A DNA stretch of 27,645 bases from Clostridiales bacterium UBA1728 (lineage in GTDB: Bacteria; Bacillota; Clostridia; Oscillospirales; Oscillospiraceae): NCBI GenBank assembly GCA_002315975.1, contig DCIK01000030.1, positions 1 through 27,645 of the forward strand, given 5' to 3'. This document shows, piece by piece, positions 1-7,820 of the stretch. The translations under genes and the position numbers were made by a program. Position 1 is the stretch's first letter, and every line of letters starts with the position of its first letter. The notes beneath the pieces were generated by a model. The model was not told where the DNA came from. It searched no databases and saw nothing but the letters and a program-made list of their open reading frames with translations.

Positions 1-8
1 TGCTATTC

Positions 9-17
9 AAAAGGAGG
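9..17 (+). promoter_or_regulatory. Ribosome binding site of the SPFH gene
   Basis: An AAAGGAGGT core lies 7 bases before the ATG at 25 and fixes that start. No promoter is visible in the few bases available upstream, so the transcript may begin outside the window. Confidence 0.8.
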
Positions 18-24
18 TCGAAAA

Positions 25-1194
25 ATGGCAATCGCTGAGGTAATCAAATACGAGGGCGATAATAGCACATTTATATGGAAGCATCCCTGCGAGGACTTTA
101 ACACTACTTCACAGTTAATCGTCCATGAATCGCAGGAAGCGATCTTCTTTATGAATGGTCAGGCATTGGATCTTTTTGGTCCTGGCCGTTATACGCTCGA
201 AACGCAAAACATTCCACTTCTAAGAAAAATTACTAATATTCCAACAGGCGGAATCTCCCCTTTCCATTGTGAGGTTTATTTCATAAATAAAACTGAACAG
301 ATGGCAATTAAATGGGGTACAGACAGCAAGGTTCAATACGTTGAGCCAACATATAAGTTTCCTATATCGATAGGCGCCAGCGGTGAGATGTCGCTTTCGG
401 TTTCTGATTCCAGAAAACTTCTTGTTCGATTGGTAGGAACGGAACGAATTCTGGAAAGAAACCAGCTTTCAACATTCTTCCGGGCATTTTTAATGACAAA
501 AGTCAAAACTTATATTGCCCAGGAGATGCGGACAAGCACCGTAAACATTTTTGAAATAGACGAAAGATTAGAGGAATTCTCCACTGCTATTAAAACAAAG
601 CTTTTGGAAGATTTCTTGGATTACGGTGTAAATCTGAATCGCTTTTTTGTAACAACAATTGTTAAACCGGATGGAGATCCTCAGTATGAAAGGTTCAAAG
701 ACCTCCACTTCCGTCAGTACGCTGATATAGCAGAGGCCGAGTTGCAGCAGAAAGTTGGTATTATCGAACAGCAAACCAAAGCGCAACAGATGATTATTGA
801 ATCTCAAGGTCTTGCTCAAAAGCGGGCAACCGAAGGATATACATATCAGCAAGAACGTGGGTTTAATGTTGCAGAGGGAGCTGCCAAAAACGAAGGCGGA
901 GGCAATTTCGCCAATATGGGAATTGGTCTCGGCATGATGGCAGGAATCGGGAGTACCGTTGGCGGGGCCGTTAATGGTGCAGTAGGTAATGCTTTCACTG
1001 GAATGACATTTGGACAATCTCCTGCCACAAATCGTTTTTGTGACCAGTGTGGTGCTGAATTATCGCCAGATGCTGCATTCTGTGAGAATTGCGGCGCACC
1101 ACAGTCATCTTCGGATACCTGCACAAAGTGTGGTTTCAAATTCATCAAGCCCGGTAAATTCTGCCCGAAGTGCGGCGCGAAAAGGGAGGAATGA
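25..1194 (+). CDS. SPFH-domain (YdjI/virion-core-like) protein with C-terminal double zinc ribbon
   Basis: This 389-residue protein has an SPFH/band-7-type domain over about residues 30-240, a helical coiled-coil-like stretch rich in Ala, Glu and Gln (about 230-275), a Gly/Ala/Met-rich linker (about 290-330), and two zinc ribbons at the C terminus starting at Cys339 (CDQC...CENC and CTKC...CPKC). The architecture matches the YdjI family. In Bacillus subtilis ydjI sits in the SigW-controlled ydjFGHI operon, linked to PspA-type membrane stress; that is family knowledge. It has no signal peptide or membrane segment, so it is probably a cytoplasmic scaffold that attaches to the membrane. The next gene follows directly. 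The DNA is more AT-rich than the rest of the window, consistent with transfer. The family assignment is good; the role here is inferred. Confidence 0.8.
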   Translation: MAIAEVIKYEGDNSTFIWKHPCEDFNTTSQLIVHESQEAIFFMNGQALDLFGPGRYTLETQNIPLLRKITNIPTGGISPFHCEVYFINKTEQMAIKWGTDSKVQYVEPTYKFPISIGASGEMSLSVSDSRKLLVRLVGTERILERNQLSTFFRAFLMTKVKTYIAQEMRTSTVNIFEIDERLEEFSTAIKTKLLEDFLDYGVNLNRFFVTTIVKPDGDPQYERFKDLHFRQYADIAEAELQQKVGIIEQQTKAQQMIIESQGLAQKRATEGYTYQQERGFNVAEGAAKNEGGGNFANMGIGLGMMAGIGSTVGGAVNGAVGNAFTGMTFGQSPATNRFCDQCGAELSPDAAFCENCGAPQSSSDTCTKCGFKFIKPGKFCPKCGAKREE

Positions 1195-1196
1195 TG

Positions 1197-1859
1197 ATGA
1201 AAAACAGAAAAAATGCTTATTTGATATTGGCAATAGCATTTGTGGTATTTAACGTTATTGCACTTGTTATCCCGATTGAACGAACGACTTCTTTTTGGAT
1301 TGCATATGCATTCACAATTCTCGCATTTGTAATTCAACCAGCTATATGGCTGATAGCCTTTAAGGATGCAGATACACTTAGTATCAAGTTTCTTGGAATC
1401 CCTATCATACACATTGGAATAGTGTATTTGATTCTTCAGCTTGTTGCTTTCACGGTTATATGCATTATTCCCGTGGATTCTTGGTTGTCGGTAATTGTTG
1501 GTATCGTACTTCTCGGGTTTACACTAATCGGAGTTGTTGCCGCAAACTTTGGCAAAAAAGTTATATCAGGCACCGATGTGAAAGTCAAAGAAAAAGTATC
1601 TTATATTAGGACACTTCAAGCAGAAATGGAACTGATTTCCGACGCAGAGAAAGATCACTCAATAAAAACGGAACTTCAAAAACTAACAGAAGCAATACGA
1701 TACAGTGATCCTATGAGTGATTATTCGTTGGCAGATATAGAGAAAACTATATCTGAAAAAGTTAGCGAATTGAAATCAATTGGTGATAAATCACAGTTGA
1801 TTTCTGAAATTACCAATCTTGTTGCCGAACGCAACAAAAAATGCAAATTATTGAAATAA
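1197..1859 (+). CDS. Predicted four-helix membrane protein with cytosolic helical tail
   Basis: This 220-residue protein is not assigned to a named family. Four hydrophobic segments are visible in the first about 125 residues (beginning near YLILAIAF, FWIAYAFTI, IIHIGIVYL and WLSVIVGIV). A charged tail of about 95 residues follows and is predicted to be helical. There are three consecutive ATG codons at 1191, 1194 and 1197. The GGGAGG site at 1184-1189 gives good spacing only for the last, so 1197 is chosen. The first of them would overlap the stop of the SPFH gene. Position between the SPFH and zinc-ribbon genes suggests it is the membrane anchor of the same module, by analogy with YdjH of B. 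subtilis, although no TPM domain is recognised. Function is unknown. Confidence 0.7.
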   Translation: MKNRKNAYLILAIAFVVFNVIALVIPIERTTSFWIAYAFTILAFVIQPAIWLIAFKDADTLSIKFLGIPIIHIGIVYLILQLVAFTVICIIPVDSWLSVIVGIVLLGFTLIGVVAANFGKKVISGTDVKVKEKVSYIRTLQAEMELISDAEKDHSIKTELQKLTEAIRYSDPMSDYSLADIEKTISEKVSELKSIGDKSQLISEITNLVAERNKKCKLLK

Positions 1860-1878
1860 ATATTTGGAGGAATTGAAA

Positions 1879-2955
1879 ATGAAACAGTTGACGTGTGAAA
1901 TGTGCGGGGGCACAGACCTTATTAAGCAAGACGGAGTATTTGTTTGCCAGAACTGTGGAATGAAATACTCCGTAGAAGAAGCAAAAAAGATGATGATTGA
2001 AGGCACGGTTGATGTTACGGGTACCGTTAAAGTTGATAATAGTGCTTTTGTCGAACGCTATTTGCAAAATGCCCGCAGAGCAAAACAAAAAGAAGACTGG
2101 GAAGAGACTGAGAAGTACTATAATATGGTAGAGCAGAACGATCCCTCAAATATTGAAGCTATTTTCTACAGTTCCTATGGTAAAGCAAAAACTTCTCTGA
2201 CGGATAGCGATATCTATAAACGCCAGGCTGTATTTAAGGTTCTTCAAAACTGTGTCTCTATTATTGACGATAATTATTCTCTAGAAAAAGAAGACGACGA
2301 AAAGATTATTATCGAGCAAATCACCAACGATATCATTTCTATGGCTTGTAGTAATTATGTCTACACCGAGTGGAAAAACCAGTACGGAACTGTTACGCGT
2401 ACAAACAAATCTGAAACAAAAGCTTTGTTCATCTCGTTGTCTGACGAATATGCAACTTCACTCAAAAACATAATTGCAAAATACCCGGAGAACGAACGCG
2501 CAAAGGCAAAATATGTATATTTGCAAATAATTAAAATTTATGAGTTCCAAAGAGATCATATGGGCTTGACTGCGCAAAGCAAGAATTTGTGTAACAAACA
2601 AATTGTTGAAATGCATACACAGATTAAATCCTTTGAACCCGAGCACGAGGTTCCAGTCTTTGAAGAAATTACGCAGCAGTCATCAGGTGGATGCTATGTT
2701 GCAACCGCTGTTTATGGTTCATATGATTGTCCTCAGGTTTGGACGCTCCGTCGTTATCGTGACTATACTCTTGCAGAAACCTGGTATGGCAGAGCGTTTA
2801 TCCATGCATATTATGCAATCAGCCCCACCCTTGTTAAATGGTTTGGACATACCAAATGGTTTAAAAAGATGTGGAAAGGCAAACTTGATCGTATGGTCGA
2901 AAATCTCCTTGATGAAGGCGTCGAAGATACTCCTTACGAAGACAGAAATTGGTAA
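1879..2955 (+). CDS. TFIIB-type zinc-ribbon / CFI-box-CTERM protein
   Basis: This 358-residue protein starts with a compact zinc ribbon (Cys6, Cys9, Cys23, Cys26) in the TFIIB-like form also found in YdjG-type proteins. A helical, TPR-like middle region follows (about 55-250). It ends in a CFI-box C-terminal domain starting near Cys272, recognised by the GGCYVATAVYGSYDCP motif and the following WTLRRYRD segment, with a moderately hydrophobic stretch after it. The GGAGG at 1866-1870 is 8 bases before the ATG at 1879; an upstream in-frame TTG at 1864 overlaps that site and is rejected. The gene lies 19 bases after the membrane-protein gene and is surely co-transcribed. The function of CFI-box proteins is not established; a role in the same membrane-associated complex is inferred. 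Confidence 0.8.
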   Translation: MKQLTCEMCGGTDLIKQDGVFVCQNCGMKYSVEEAKKMMIEGTVDVTGTVKVDNSAFVERYLQNARRAKQKEDWEETEKYYNMVEQNDPSNIEAIFYSSYGKAKTSLTDSDIYKRQAVFKVLQNCVSIIDDNYSLEKEDDEKIIIEQITNDIISMACSNYVYTEWKNQYGTVTRTNKSETKALFISLSDEYATSLKNIIAKYPENERAKAKYVYLQIIKIYEFQRDHMGLTAQSKNLCNKQIVEMHTQIKSFEPEHEVPVFEEITQQSSGGCYVATAVYGSYDCPQVWTLRRYRDYTLAETWYGRAFIHAYYAISPTLVKWFGHTKWFKKMWKGKLDRMVENLLDEGVEDTPYEDRNW

Positions 2956-2966
2956 TATTTTTTGAT

Positions 2967-2995
2967 GAACGCCAGCTGGTATCAAGCTGGCGTTC
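2967..2995. other. 11-bp perfect hairpin without T-tract
   Basis: The arms GAACGCCAGCT and AGCTGGCGTTC pair perfectly around a 7-base loop. No T-run follows on either strand; the T-rich stretch lies on the 5' side. It could be an RNA processing or stability element between the CFI-box gene and the next gene, or a weak terminator. Confidence 0.6.
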
Positions 2996-3013
2996 GATAT
3001 ATGGGTACTGATT

Positions 3014-3610
3014 ATGATAGTATTTGTAAATGAAAGCGAACCATGGTTGCGTTGGATAGCTCCTGATGAGTTCAACGATGCAGAACTGTTTCGTATAGTT
3101 ACATTTTTTGTTTTTCATTCGCCTTGTCCTACGCTGTCAGCAATGGGGAAGGAATTAGCTGATTATAATTGGAATGCTCCGTGGAAGAAGCCGTTCTATT
3201 TGAATAAACACTTAAAGAACGCATCCACAAATTATAATCTGCTGTTTACTGCAAAAAGTTATGACACAATGGACAAAGCATTAAAAAGCGGAAACTTATA
3301 TGATGACTTTCCAAGTGATTTGAAAACTGAGCGAATTTGTGTATATGACAATATGCACAATCAGTTTCTTAGCGTTTTTTATCATATAAGAAATGCATTT
3401 GCCCATTGCAGGTTAAATATGATAGATGTTGATGGCGAATGCGTATTCGTATTAGAGGATATAGTTCGTGACAAAAAGAAAAATACGTTGAAGCTCTCGG
3501 CACGAATGATAGTCAAAAAATCTACTCTTTTGAATTGGATCAATTTGATTGAAGACGGTGAAAAAGAATATAATAAAGTGGAATCAAAGTCTCCGGACAT
3601 CATTGTTTGA
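3014..3610 (+). CDS. HEPN-like protein with RX4H motif (hypothetical)
   Basis: This 198-residue, probably soluble protein has no confident family assignment. Its most telling feature is a helix ending in YHIRNAFAHCR, which places Arg126 and His131 in the RX4H arrangement (RN-x3-H) typical of HEPN nucleases and HEPN-related binding proteins. No nucleotidyltransferase (MNT) partner or other evident antitoxin lies next to it. The ATG at 3014 has no clear Shine-Dalgarno sequence, and the next in-frame Met is well inside the protein, so the start is kept with some doubt. It follows the SPFH/zinc-ribbon genes by 58 bases, separated by a hairpin, and ends before a strong terminator. The low GC matches the preceding three genes. 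RNase activity is possible but inferred only from the motif. Confidence 0.6.
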   Translation: MIVFVNESEPWLRWIAPDEFNDAELFRIVTFFVFHSPCPTLSAMGKELADYNWNAPWKKPFYLNKHLKNASTNYNLLFTAKSYDTMDKALKSGNLYDDFPSDLKTERICVYDNMHNQFLSVFYHIRNAFAHCRLNMIDVDGECVFVLEDIVRDKKKNTLKLSARMIVKKSTLLNWINLIEDGEKEYNKVESKSPDIIV

Positions 3611-3670
3611 TTATTTCTTTATTGTTGGAGGAAACTATCGGATATAACGAATGTCCGAATTTACGAATAA

Positions 3671-3727
3671 AAAACAGACACCTTGAAAAGCATTTCTGTA
3701 ATTCAAGGTGTCTGTTTTGTTTTTGCT
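3671..3727. terminator. Strong intrinsic terminator (17-bp stem)
   Basis: The arms at 3671-3687 and 3702-3718 form a perfect 17-bp stem with a 14-base loop, followed by GTTTTTGCTTTT. It closes the AT-rich island. The upstream side is A-rich, so it could also work in the opposite direction. Confidence 0.85.
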
Positions 3728-3828
3728 TTTGCCGTGCCACTTATTTTGAAATTACTTCCTCATGTGGCTGCGCCTTTCTCGGGTCTCTCTGCTTTCTTTA
3801 TTTACAAAATAACTGATATGTGGTAAGC

Positions 3829-3837
3829 TGATATAAA
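3829..3837 (+). promoter_or_regulatory. Possible extended -10 promoter of the PTS operon
   Basis: TGATATAAA is an extended -10 box (TGnTATAAA). No good -35 lies 16-18 bases upstream; the nearest candidate, TTTACA at 3801-3806, is too far. Initiation here would leave only about 20 bases before the start codon. No antiterminator or catabolite-repression site is recognised with confidence. Confidence 0.3.
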
Positions 3838-3864
3838 GTCAAATGGAAGGAGATAGCCTTCTTC

Positions 3865-5652
3865 ATGAAATACTTCCAGAAAATCGGGAAATCTCTGATG
3901 CTTCCAGTGGCGGTACTGCCGATCTGCGGCTTCCTCATGGGCATAGGCTACTGGCTCTGCCCCGCAGCCATGCAGGGAAGTGAGATCGGCGGTCTGAAGG
4001 CCATCATCGGCTTTCTGATGATCAAGGCGGGCAGCGCGGCCATCGACAATATGTCGCTGCTCTTTGTCATCGGCGTGTCCATGGGCATGAGCGATGATAA
4101 TCACGGCGCGTCCTGTCTCTCGGGTCTGGTGAGCTGGCTAGTCATTACCACGCTGCTCTCCGTCTCCACCCTCTCTGTGGCTCTGCCCAAGATCATGGAG
4201 AACGAGATCAACGCCGTGGCCTTTGCCAAGCTGCAGAACCCCTTTGTGGGCATCGTTTCGGGTCTCATCGGTGCGGAGTGCTACAACCGCTACAAAAATA
4301 CCAATCTGCCCGACACCTTTGCCTTCTTCAGCGGACGCCGCTTTGTGGCGGTGGCCACCATGCTCTTCAGCCTGCTGGCATCCTGCGTTCTTCTGCTGCT
4401 CTGGCCCGTCCTTTTCCGTGCCCTCTACACTGCGGGCGAGGCCATTGTGGAGCTGAAGGGCGTGGGCGTGGGCATCTATGCCTTCCTGAACCGTCTGCTG
4501 ATCCCCTCAGGTCTGCACCATGCGCTGAACAATGTTTTCTGGTTTGACACCATCGGCATCGGCGATCTGACCAGGTACTGGAGCGGAAGCACAGGCGAGG
4601 GTCTCGGCTGGAGTCTGGGTATGTACATGGCCGGCTTCTTCCCCAGCATGATGTTCGGCGTGCCCGGCGCGGCGCTGGCCATCTACCACTGCGCCAAGGA
4701 CAGGAAAAGGGTCAGAGGCATCCTCTTCTCCGCTGCACTCTGCTCCTTCATCTGCGGCCTGACAGAGCCCTTTGAATTCCTGTTCATGTTCACCTGCTTC
4801 CCGCTCTATGTGCTCTACGCTGCCCTCTACGGCATCGTGGCCTATGTGACCTATCTGCTGGGCTTCCGGGCGGGCTTCGCCTTCTCCGGCGGTCTGACGG
4901 ACTATATCTTCTCCGCGTCCCTCCCTGCCGCCTCGAAGACGCTGCTGCTGCTGCCTCTGGGCGCCTGCACCTTTGCGCTGTATTATGTGCTCTTCCGCTT
5001 CTGCATCCGGCGCTTCGACATCAGAACCCCAGGCCGCGAGGAGGAAGAGGAAGCGACCTCCGCCCCAGAGACTGTGGCAATCAGCGGCGATGATAAATAC
5101 GCCGTGATGGCGGCGAGAATCCTCTCTGCTCTGGGCGGAGCCAGGATGGTGAAGAGCGTGGACTGCTGCGCCACCCGCCTGCGTCTGGATATGCGGGACA
5201 CCGCGCAGATCAACAAGGCTGAGATTACCGCAGCCGGTGCGCTGGGCGTGTCGGTTCTGGGCAGTGATGCCGCTCAGGTGATTATCGGTCTTCGGGTGCA
5301 GGAGGTCTGCGAGGAGCTGAAAAAGCTGCTGCGGGAAGGCGCTAAGCCCCCGGCACGCAAAAGTGTCCGCCACGGCGATGCGCTGGAGCTGGGTGAAACG
5401 ACCTTTGCCTATACCCTGCGGAATCCTCTGGGCATCCATGCCCGGCCTGCCGCTGCGCTGGTGAAATGCCTGAAGGATTACGATGCTGCGGTGCGTGTGA
5501 GCGCCAAGGGCAAAACGGCGGATGCCGCCAGTCTCACGGAGCTCATGGCGCTGGGTGCAACCGCCGGAACCGTTCTCCGTGTGGAAGCCCGGGGCAGCGA
5601 GGCCGTCAAGGCAGCGGCTGCCGCCAGAAAATTCCTTTCCGATAATCTCTGA
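3865..5652 (+). CDS. PTS GlcNAc/glucose-type EIIC-EIIB with C-terminal HPr domain
   Basis: This 595-residue polypeptide joins three PTS domains. The EIIC membrane channel (about 1-385) resembles NagE, with the IPSGLHHALNNVFWF and MFGVPGAALA motifs and the LTEPFEFLFMF helix. EIIB (about 408-490) has its phosphocysteine at Cys435 in CCATRLRL. The C terminus (about 510-595) is a full HPr domain with the phosphohistidine His525 in GIHARPAA and a Ser at 556, exactly 31 residues later, the spacing of His15 and Ser46 in Bacillus HPr. HPr-kinase control is therefore possible. EIIB and EIIC transport and phosphorylate the sugar at the membrane; GlcNAc is the best guess from similarity to NagE. Such a gene usually carries EIIA at the end, not HPr. 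GGAAGGAG lies 12 bases before the start. The EI-EIIA gene follows after 15 bases. Confidence 0.9.
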   Translation: MKYFQKIGKSLMLPVAVLPICGFLMGIGYWLCPAAMQGSEIGGLKAIIGFLMIKAGSAAIDNMSLLFVIGVSMGMSDDNHGASCLSGLVSWLVITTLLSVSTLSVALPKIMENEINAVAFAKLQNPFVGIVSGLIGAECYNRYKNTNLPDTFAFFSGRRFVAVATMLFSLLASCVLLLLWPVLFRALYTAGEAIVELKGVGVGIYAFLNRLLIPSGLHHALNNVFWFDTIGIGDLTRYWSGSTGEGLGWSLGMYMAGFFPSMMFGVPGAALAIYHCAKDRKRVRGILFSAALCSFICGLTEPFEFLFMFTCFPLYVLYAALYGIVAYVTYLLGFRAGFAFSGGLTDYIFSASLPAASKTLLLLPLGACTFALYYVLFRFCIRRFDIRTPGREEEEEATSAPETVAISGDDKYAVMAARILSALGGARMVKSVDCCATRLRLDMRDTAQINKAEITAAGALGVSVLGSDAAQVIIGLRVQEVCEELKKLLREGAKPPARKSVRHGDALELGETTFAYTLRNPLGIHARPAAALVKCLKDYDAAVRVSAKGKTADAASLTELMALGATAGTVLRVEARGSEAVKAAAAARKFLSDNL

Positions 5653-5667
5653 AGGAGGGAGAAGCCA

Positions 5668-7635
5668 ATGAAAGAAATTCTTTGCTGCGCAGCCCAGAGC
5701 GGCCTTGCCGCAGCCACGGCCTTTGCGTTAAAGAAAAAGCCTGTCGCTTCTGCCGCACTCGGCTCTGCCGATCCATCTGCGGAGCTGAACGCTCTCGTCT
5801 CGGCGGTACAGGCGCTGAAGCAGGAACTGGAGGCTGCGGCGGCGAAGGCGAACGAGGACACCGCAGCCATTTTAGAGGCGGAAGCCGCCCTGCTGGAAAA
5901 CGATTTCCTCACCGGGGCAGAGAAAACGATCCGGGAGAAGAACTGTACGGCTCTCGGAGCGGTACAGGAGACGGCAAAGGCTCTCAGCGAGAGTCTGGAG
6001 AGGAATGAGAACGCCTATATTCGCCAGCGCGCCGAGGATATGCGCGGCATGGGGCAGCGGCTCTGCGCTCTGCTCAGAGGCGAGAAGCACATTTTGCCCG
6101 AGGAGCCCTTTATTTTAGTGGCCGAGGAGCTGAGCCCTGCGGAGCTCTCTGCCTATCCCGCGGCGCTGCTGCGGGGTATCCTGACGGCCAAGGGCGGCGT
6201 GGGCTCCCATGTGTCCATCCTCGCGGGGAATCTGGGCATCCCCTACCTGATCGGGGACGCCGAAGCTGTGGCCGCCATTGAGACGGGCGAGCGGCTGATC
6301 CTCCGGGATGATAAGCTCATTACCGAGCCCGACGAGCAGCTCTGGAACGAGACTTTGACGGAGATAGAGACGAAGAAGAAAGCCGCCGCAGTGCCCCTTG
6401 AGAAGACCCGCACGAAGGTCTGTGCCAATATCGCCGGGGTGGGCGACTGCCCGGCTCTTGCGGCCTCCGCAGCGGAGGGCGTGGGGCTGTTCCGCAGTGA
6501 GTTCCTCTTTCTGGACTGCGCCCATGTGCCCACGGAGGAGGAGCAGTTTGAAGCTTACAGAACCGTGACCGAGCTGATGGGGGAGCGGGAGTGCGTGATC
6601 CGCACCATGGACATCGGCTCCGACAAGAAAGCGGACTGGCTGGAGCTGCCGCCGGAGAAGAACCCGGCGCTGGGCTGCCGAGGTCTGCGCGTGTCGCTCC
6701 AGAAGAGCGAGCTCTTTCTTACCCAGCTGCGGGCCCTGCTGCGGGCGGCTGTGTACGGGAATCTGAAGATCATGGTGCCCATGGTGGCCTCCCTCTGGGA
6801 GATTGATGCCGTGCGCGAGCAGCTTTCGCTGGCCGCCGCAGAGCTGGAGGAGCGGAAGGCAGAGTATCGCATTCCCGCCCTGGGTGCCATGGTGGAGACC
6901 CCCGCTGCGGTGCTCATGGCCCCGGAGCTGGCGGAGAAGGTGGATTTTTTCAGCCTTGGCACCAACGACCTGACCCAGTATACCCTGGCCATTGACCGGG
7001 AGGCGGATGGGCTGGAGCGCTATTATGACCCCTGCCACGAGGCCGTGCTGCGGCTCATTGCCATGACGGTGGAGGCCGGACACAACTCCGGGATTCCCAC
7101 GGCTATCTGCGGCGAGCTGGGCGGCAATCCTCAGGCCATTCCCCGGCTGGTGGAGCTGGGCGTGGACGAGCTGAGCGTTTCGCTGAGCAAGGTGGCGGCC
7201 ACGAAAAAAGCCGTGGCGGAAGCAGAGAAAAAGCTCGCTGCCCCGGAGATTGCGCCGATACTGCCCACCCTCCTTGCGCCCGCTGACGGCGAGCTCTACG
7301 CCATGGAGGAAATCCCCGACGAGGCCTTTGCCTCCGGTGTGCTGGGCGAGTGCATCGGCATACTGCCCTCCGAGGGTGCTGTCTACGCCCCCTGCGATGC
7401 CACGGTGACCAATGTGACCGACAGCGGCCATGCCCTCACGCTGACAGACGGCTGCGGGCGCAGTATCCTGCTGCATATCGGCATTGATACGGTCATGCTG
7501 GAGGGTAAGGGCTTCCATCCCTGCGTCCGCGCGGGTGACAGAGTAAAGGCCGGGCAGCTCCTGCTGAACATGGAACTGGAAACCATCCGCAGCGCCGGAC
7601 TTTCCCCCATGGTCATCATGGCCATCTGCGGATGA
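5668..7635 (+). CDS. PTS enzyme I fused to EIIA-Glc (Crr-type) domain
   Basis: This 655-residue protein has enzyme I at the N terminus and EIIA of the glucose family at the C terminus. EI has the phosphohistidine His181 in GGVGSHVSIL, the PEP-binding barrel with a MDIGSDK segment, NPALGCRGLR and the active-site Cys481 in ICGELGGNP. EIIA (about 530-655) has both histidines, His588 in SGHALTL and His603 in LLHIGID, 15 residues apart as in E. coli IIA-Glc (His75 and His90). It would take phosphate from PEP, pass it to the HPr domain encoded just upstream and take it back on EIIA for delivery to EIIB. The first about 100 residues of EI are divergent. A GAAGGAGGGAG ribosome binding site precedes the ATG. 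EI normally stands alone as ptsI; fusion to EIIA is uncommon. Confidence 0.9.
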   Translation: MKEILCCAAQSGLAAATAFALKKKPVASAALGSADPSAELNALVSAVQALKQELEAAAAKANEDTAAILEAEAALLENDFLTGAEKTIREKNCTALGAVQETAKALSESLERNENAYIRQRAEDMRGMGQRLCALLRGEKHILPEEPFILVAEELSPAELSAYPAALLRGILTAKGGVGSHVSILAGNLGIPYLIGDAEAVAAIETGERLILRDDKLITEPDEQLWNETLTEIETKKKAAAVPLEKTRTKVCANIAGVGDCPALAASAAEGVGLFRSEFLFLDCAHVPTEEEQFEAYRTVTELMGERECVIRTMDIGSDKKADWLELPPEKNPALGCRGLRVSLQKSELFLTQLRALLRAAVYGNLKIMVPMVASLWEIDAVREQLSLAAAELEERKAEYRIPALGAMVETPAAVLMAPELAEKVDFFSLGTNDLTQYTLAIDREADGLERYYDPCHEAVLRLIAMTVEAGHNSGIPTAICGELGGNPQAIPRLVELGVDELSVSLSKVAATKKAVAEAEKKLAAPEIAPILPTLLAPADGELYAMEEIPDEAFASGVLGECIGILPSEGAVYAPCDATVTNVTDSGHALTLTDGCGRSILLHIGIDTVMLEGKGFHPCVRAGDRVKAGQLLLNMELETIRSAGLSPMVIMAICG

Positions 7636-7660
7636 GGATGAAGAATCAATCCGCAACCCC

Positions 7661-7769
7661 GTAGGGCACGGCCTCCCGGACGTGCCGAATGCCTGAGATT
7701 TCTGCTTTTTCTGGATAAAACGGACATGGTTCTTGTCCCAAACGGCACGGCCGGGAGGCCGTGCCCTAC
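7661..7769. repeat. REPIN-like palindromic element, copy 1
   Basis: A 109-bp element is bounded by GTAGGGCACGGCCTCCCGG and the inverted CCGGGAGGCCGTGCCCTAC, with a central part containing GGATAAAACGGACAT and CTTGTCCCA. Copies at 12459-12565 (inverted) and 15933-16039 share the ends and the centre. Two inverted REP arms around a conserved spacer are the layout of a REPIN or small MITE. Both arms here are of the GCACGGCCTCCCGG type. It lies in the 3' intergenic region of the EI-EIIA gene. Confidence 0.8.
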
Positions 7770-7820
7770 GCTGACTGTTCTACGATGACTTTCACTGAGC
7801 ACAAGCTTTTGCATCATCAA

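Noticed and set aside
2955..3720. Classical HEPN/MNT toxin-antitoxin pair
   Set aside because: No nucleotidyltransferase-like gene (GSxARG motif) lies on either side of the HEPN-like gene.
3607..3816. A 69-codon open frame after the HEPN-like gene
   Set aside because: It runs through a 17-bp-stem terminator and has no ribosome binding site.
6115..7656. A 513-codon open frame on the minus strand opposite the EI-EIIA gene
   Set aside because: Antisense of a gene with all catalytic motifs; the translation is low-complexity His/Gly/Gln-rich sequence typical of such shadows.
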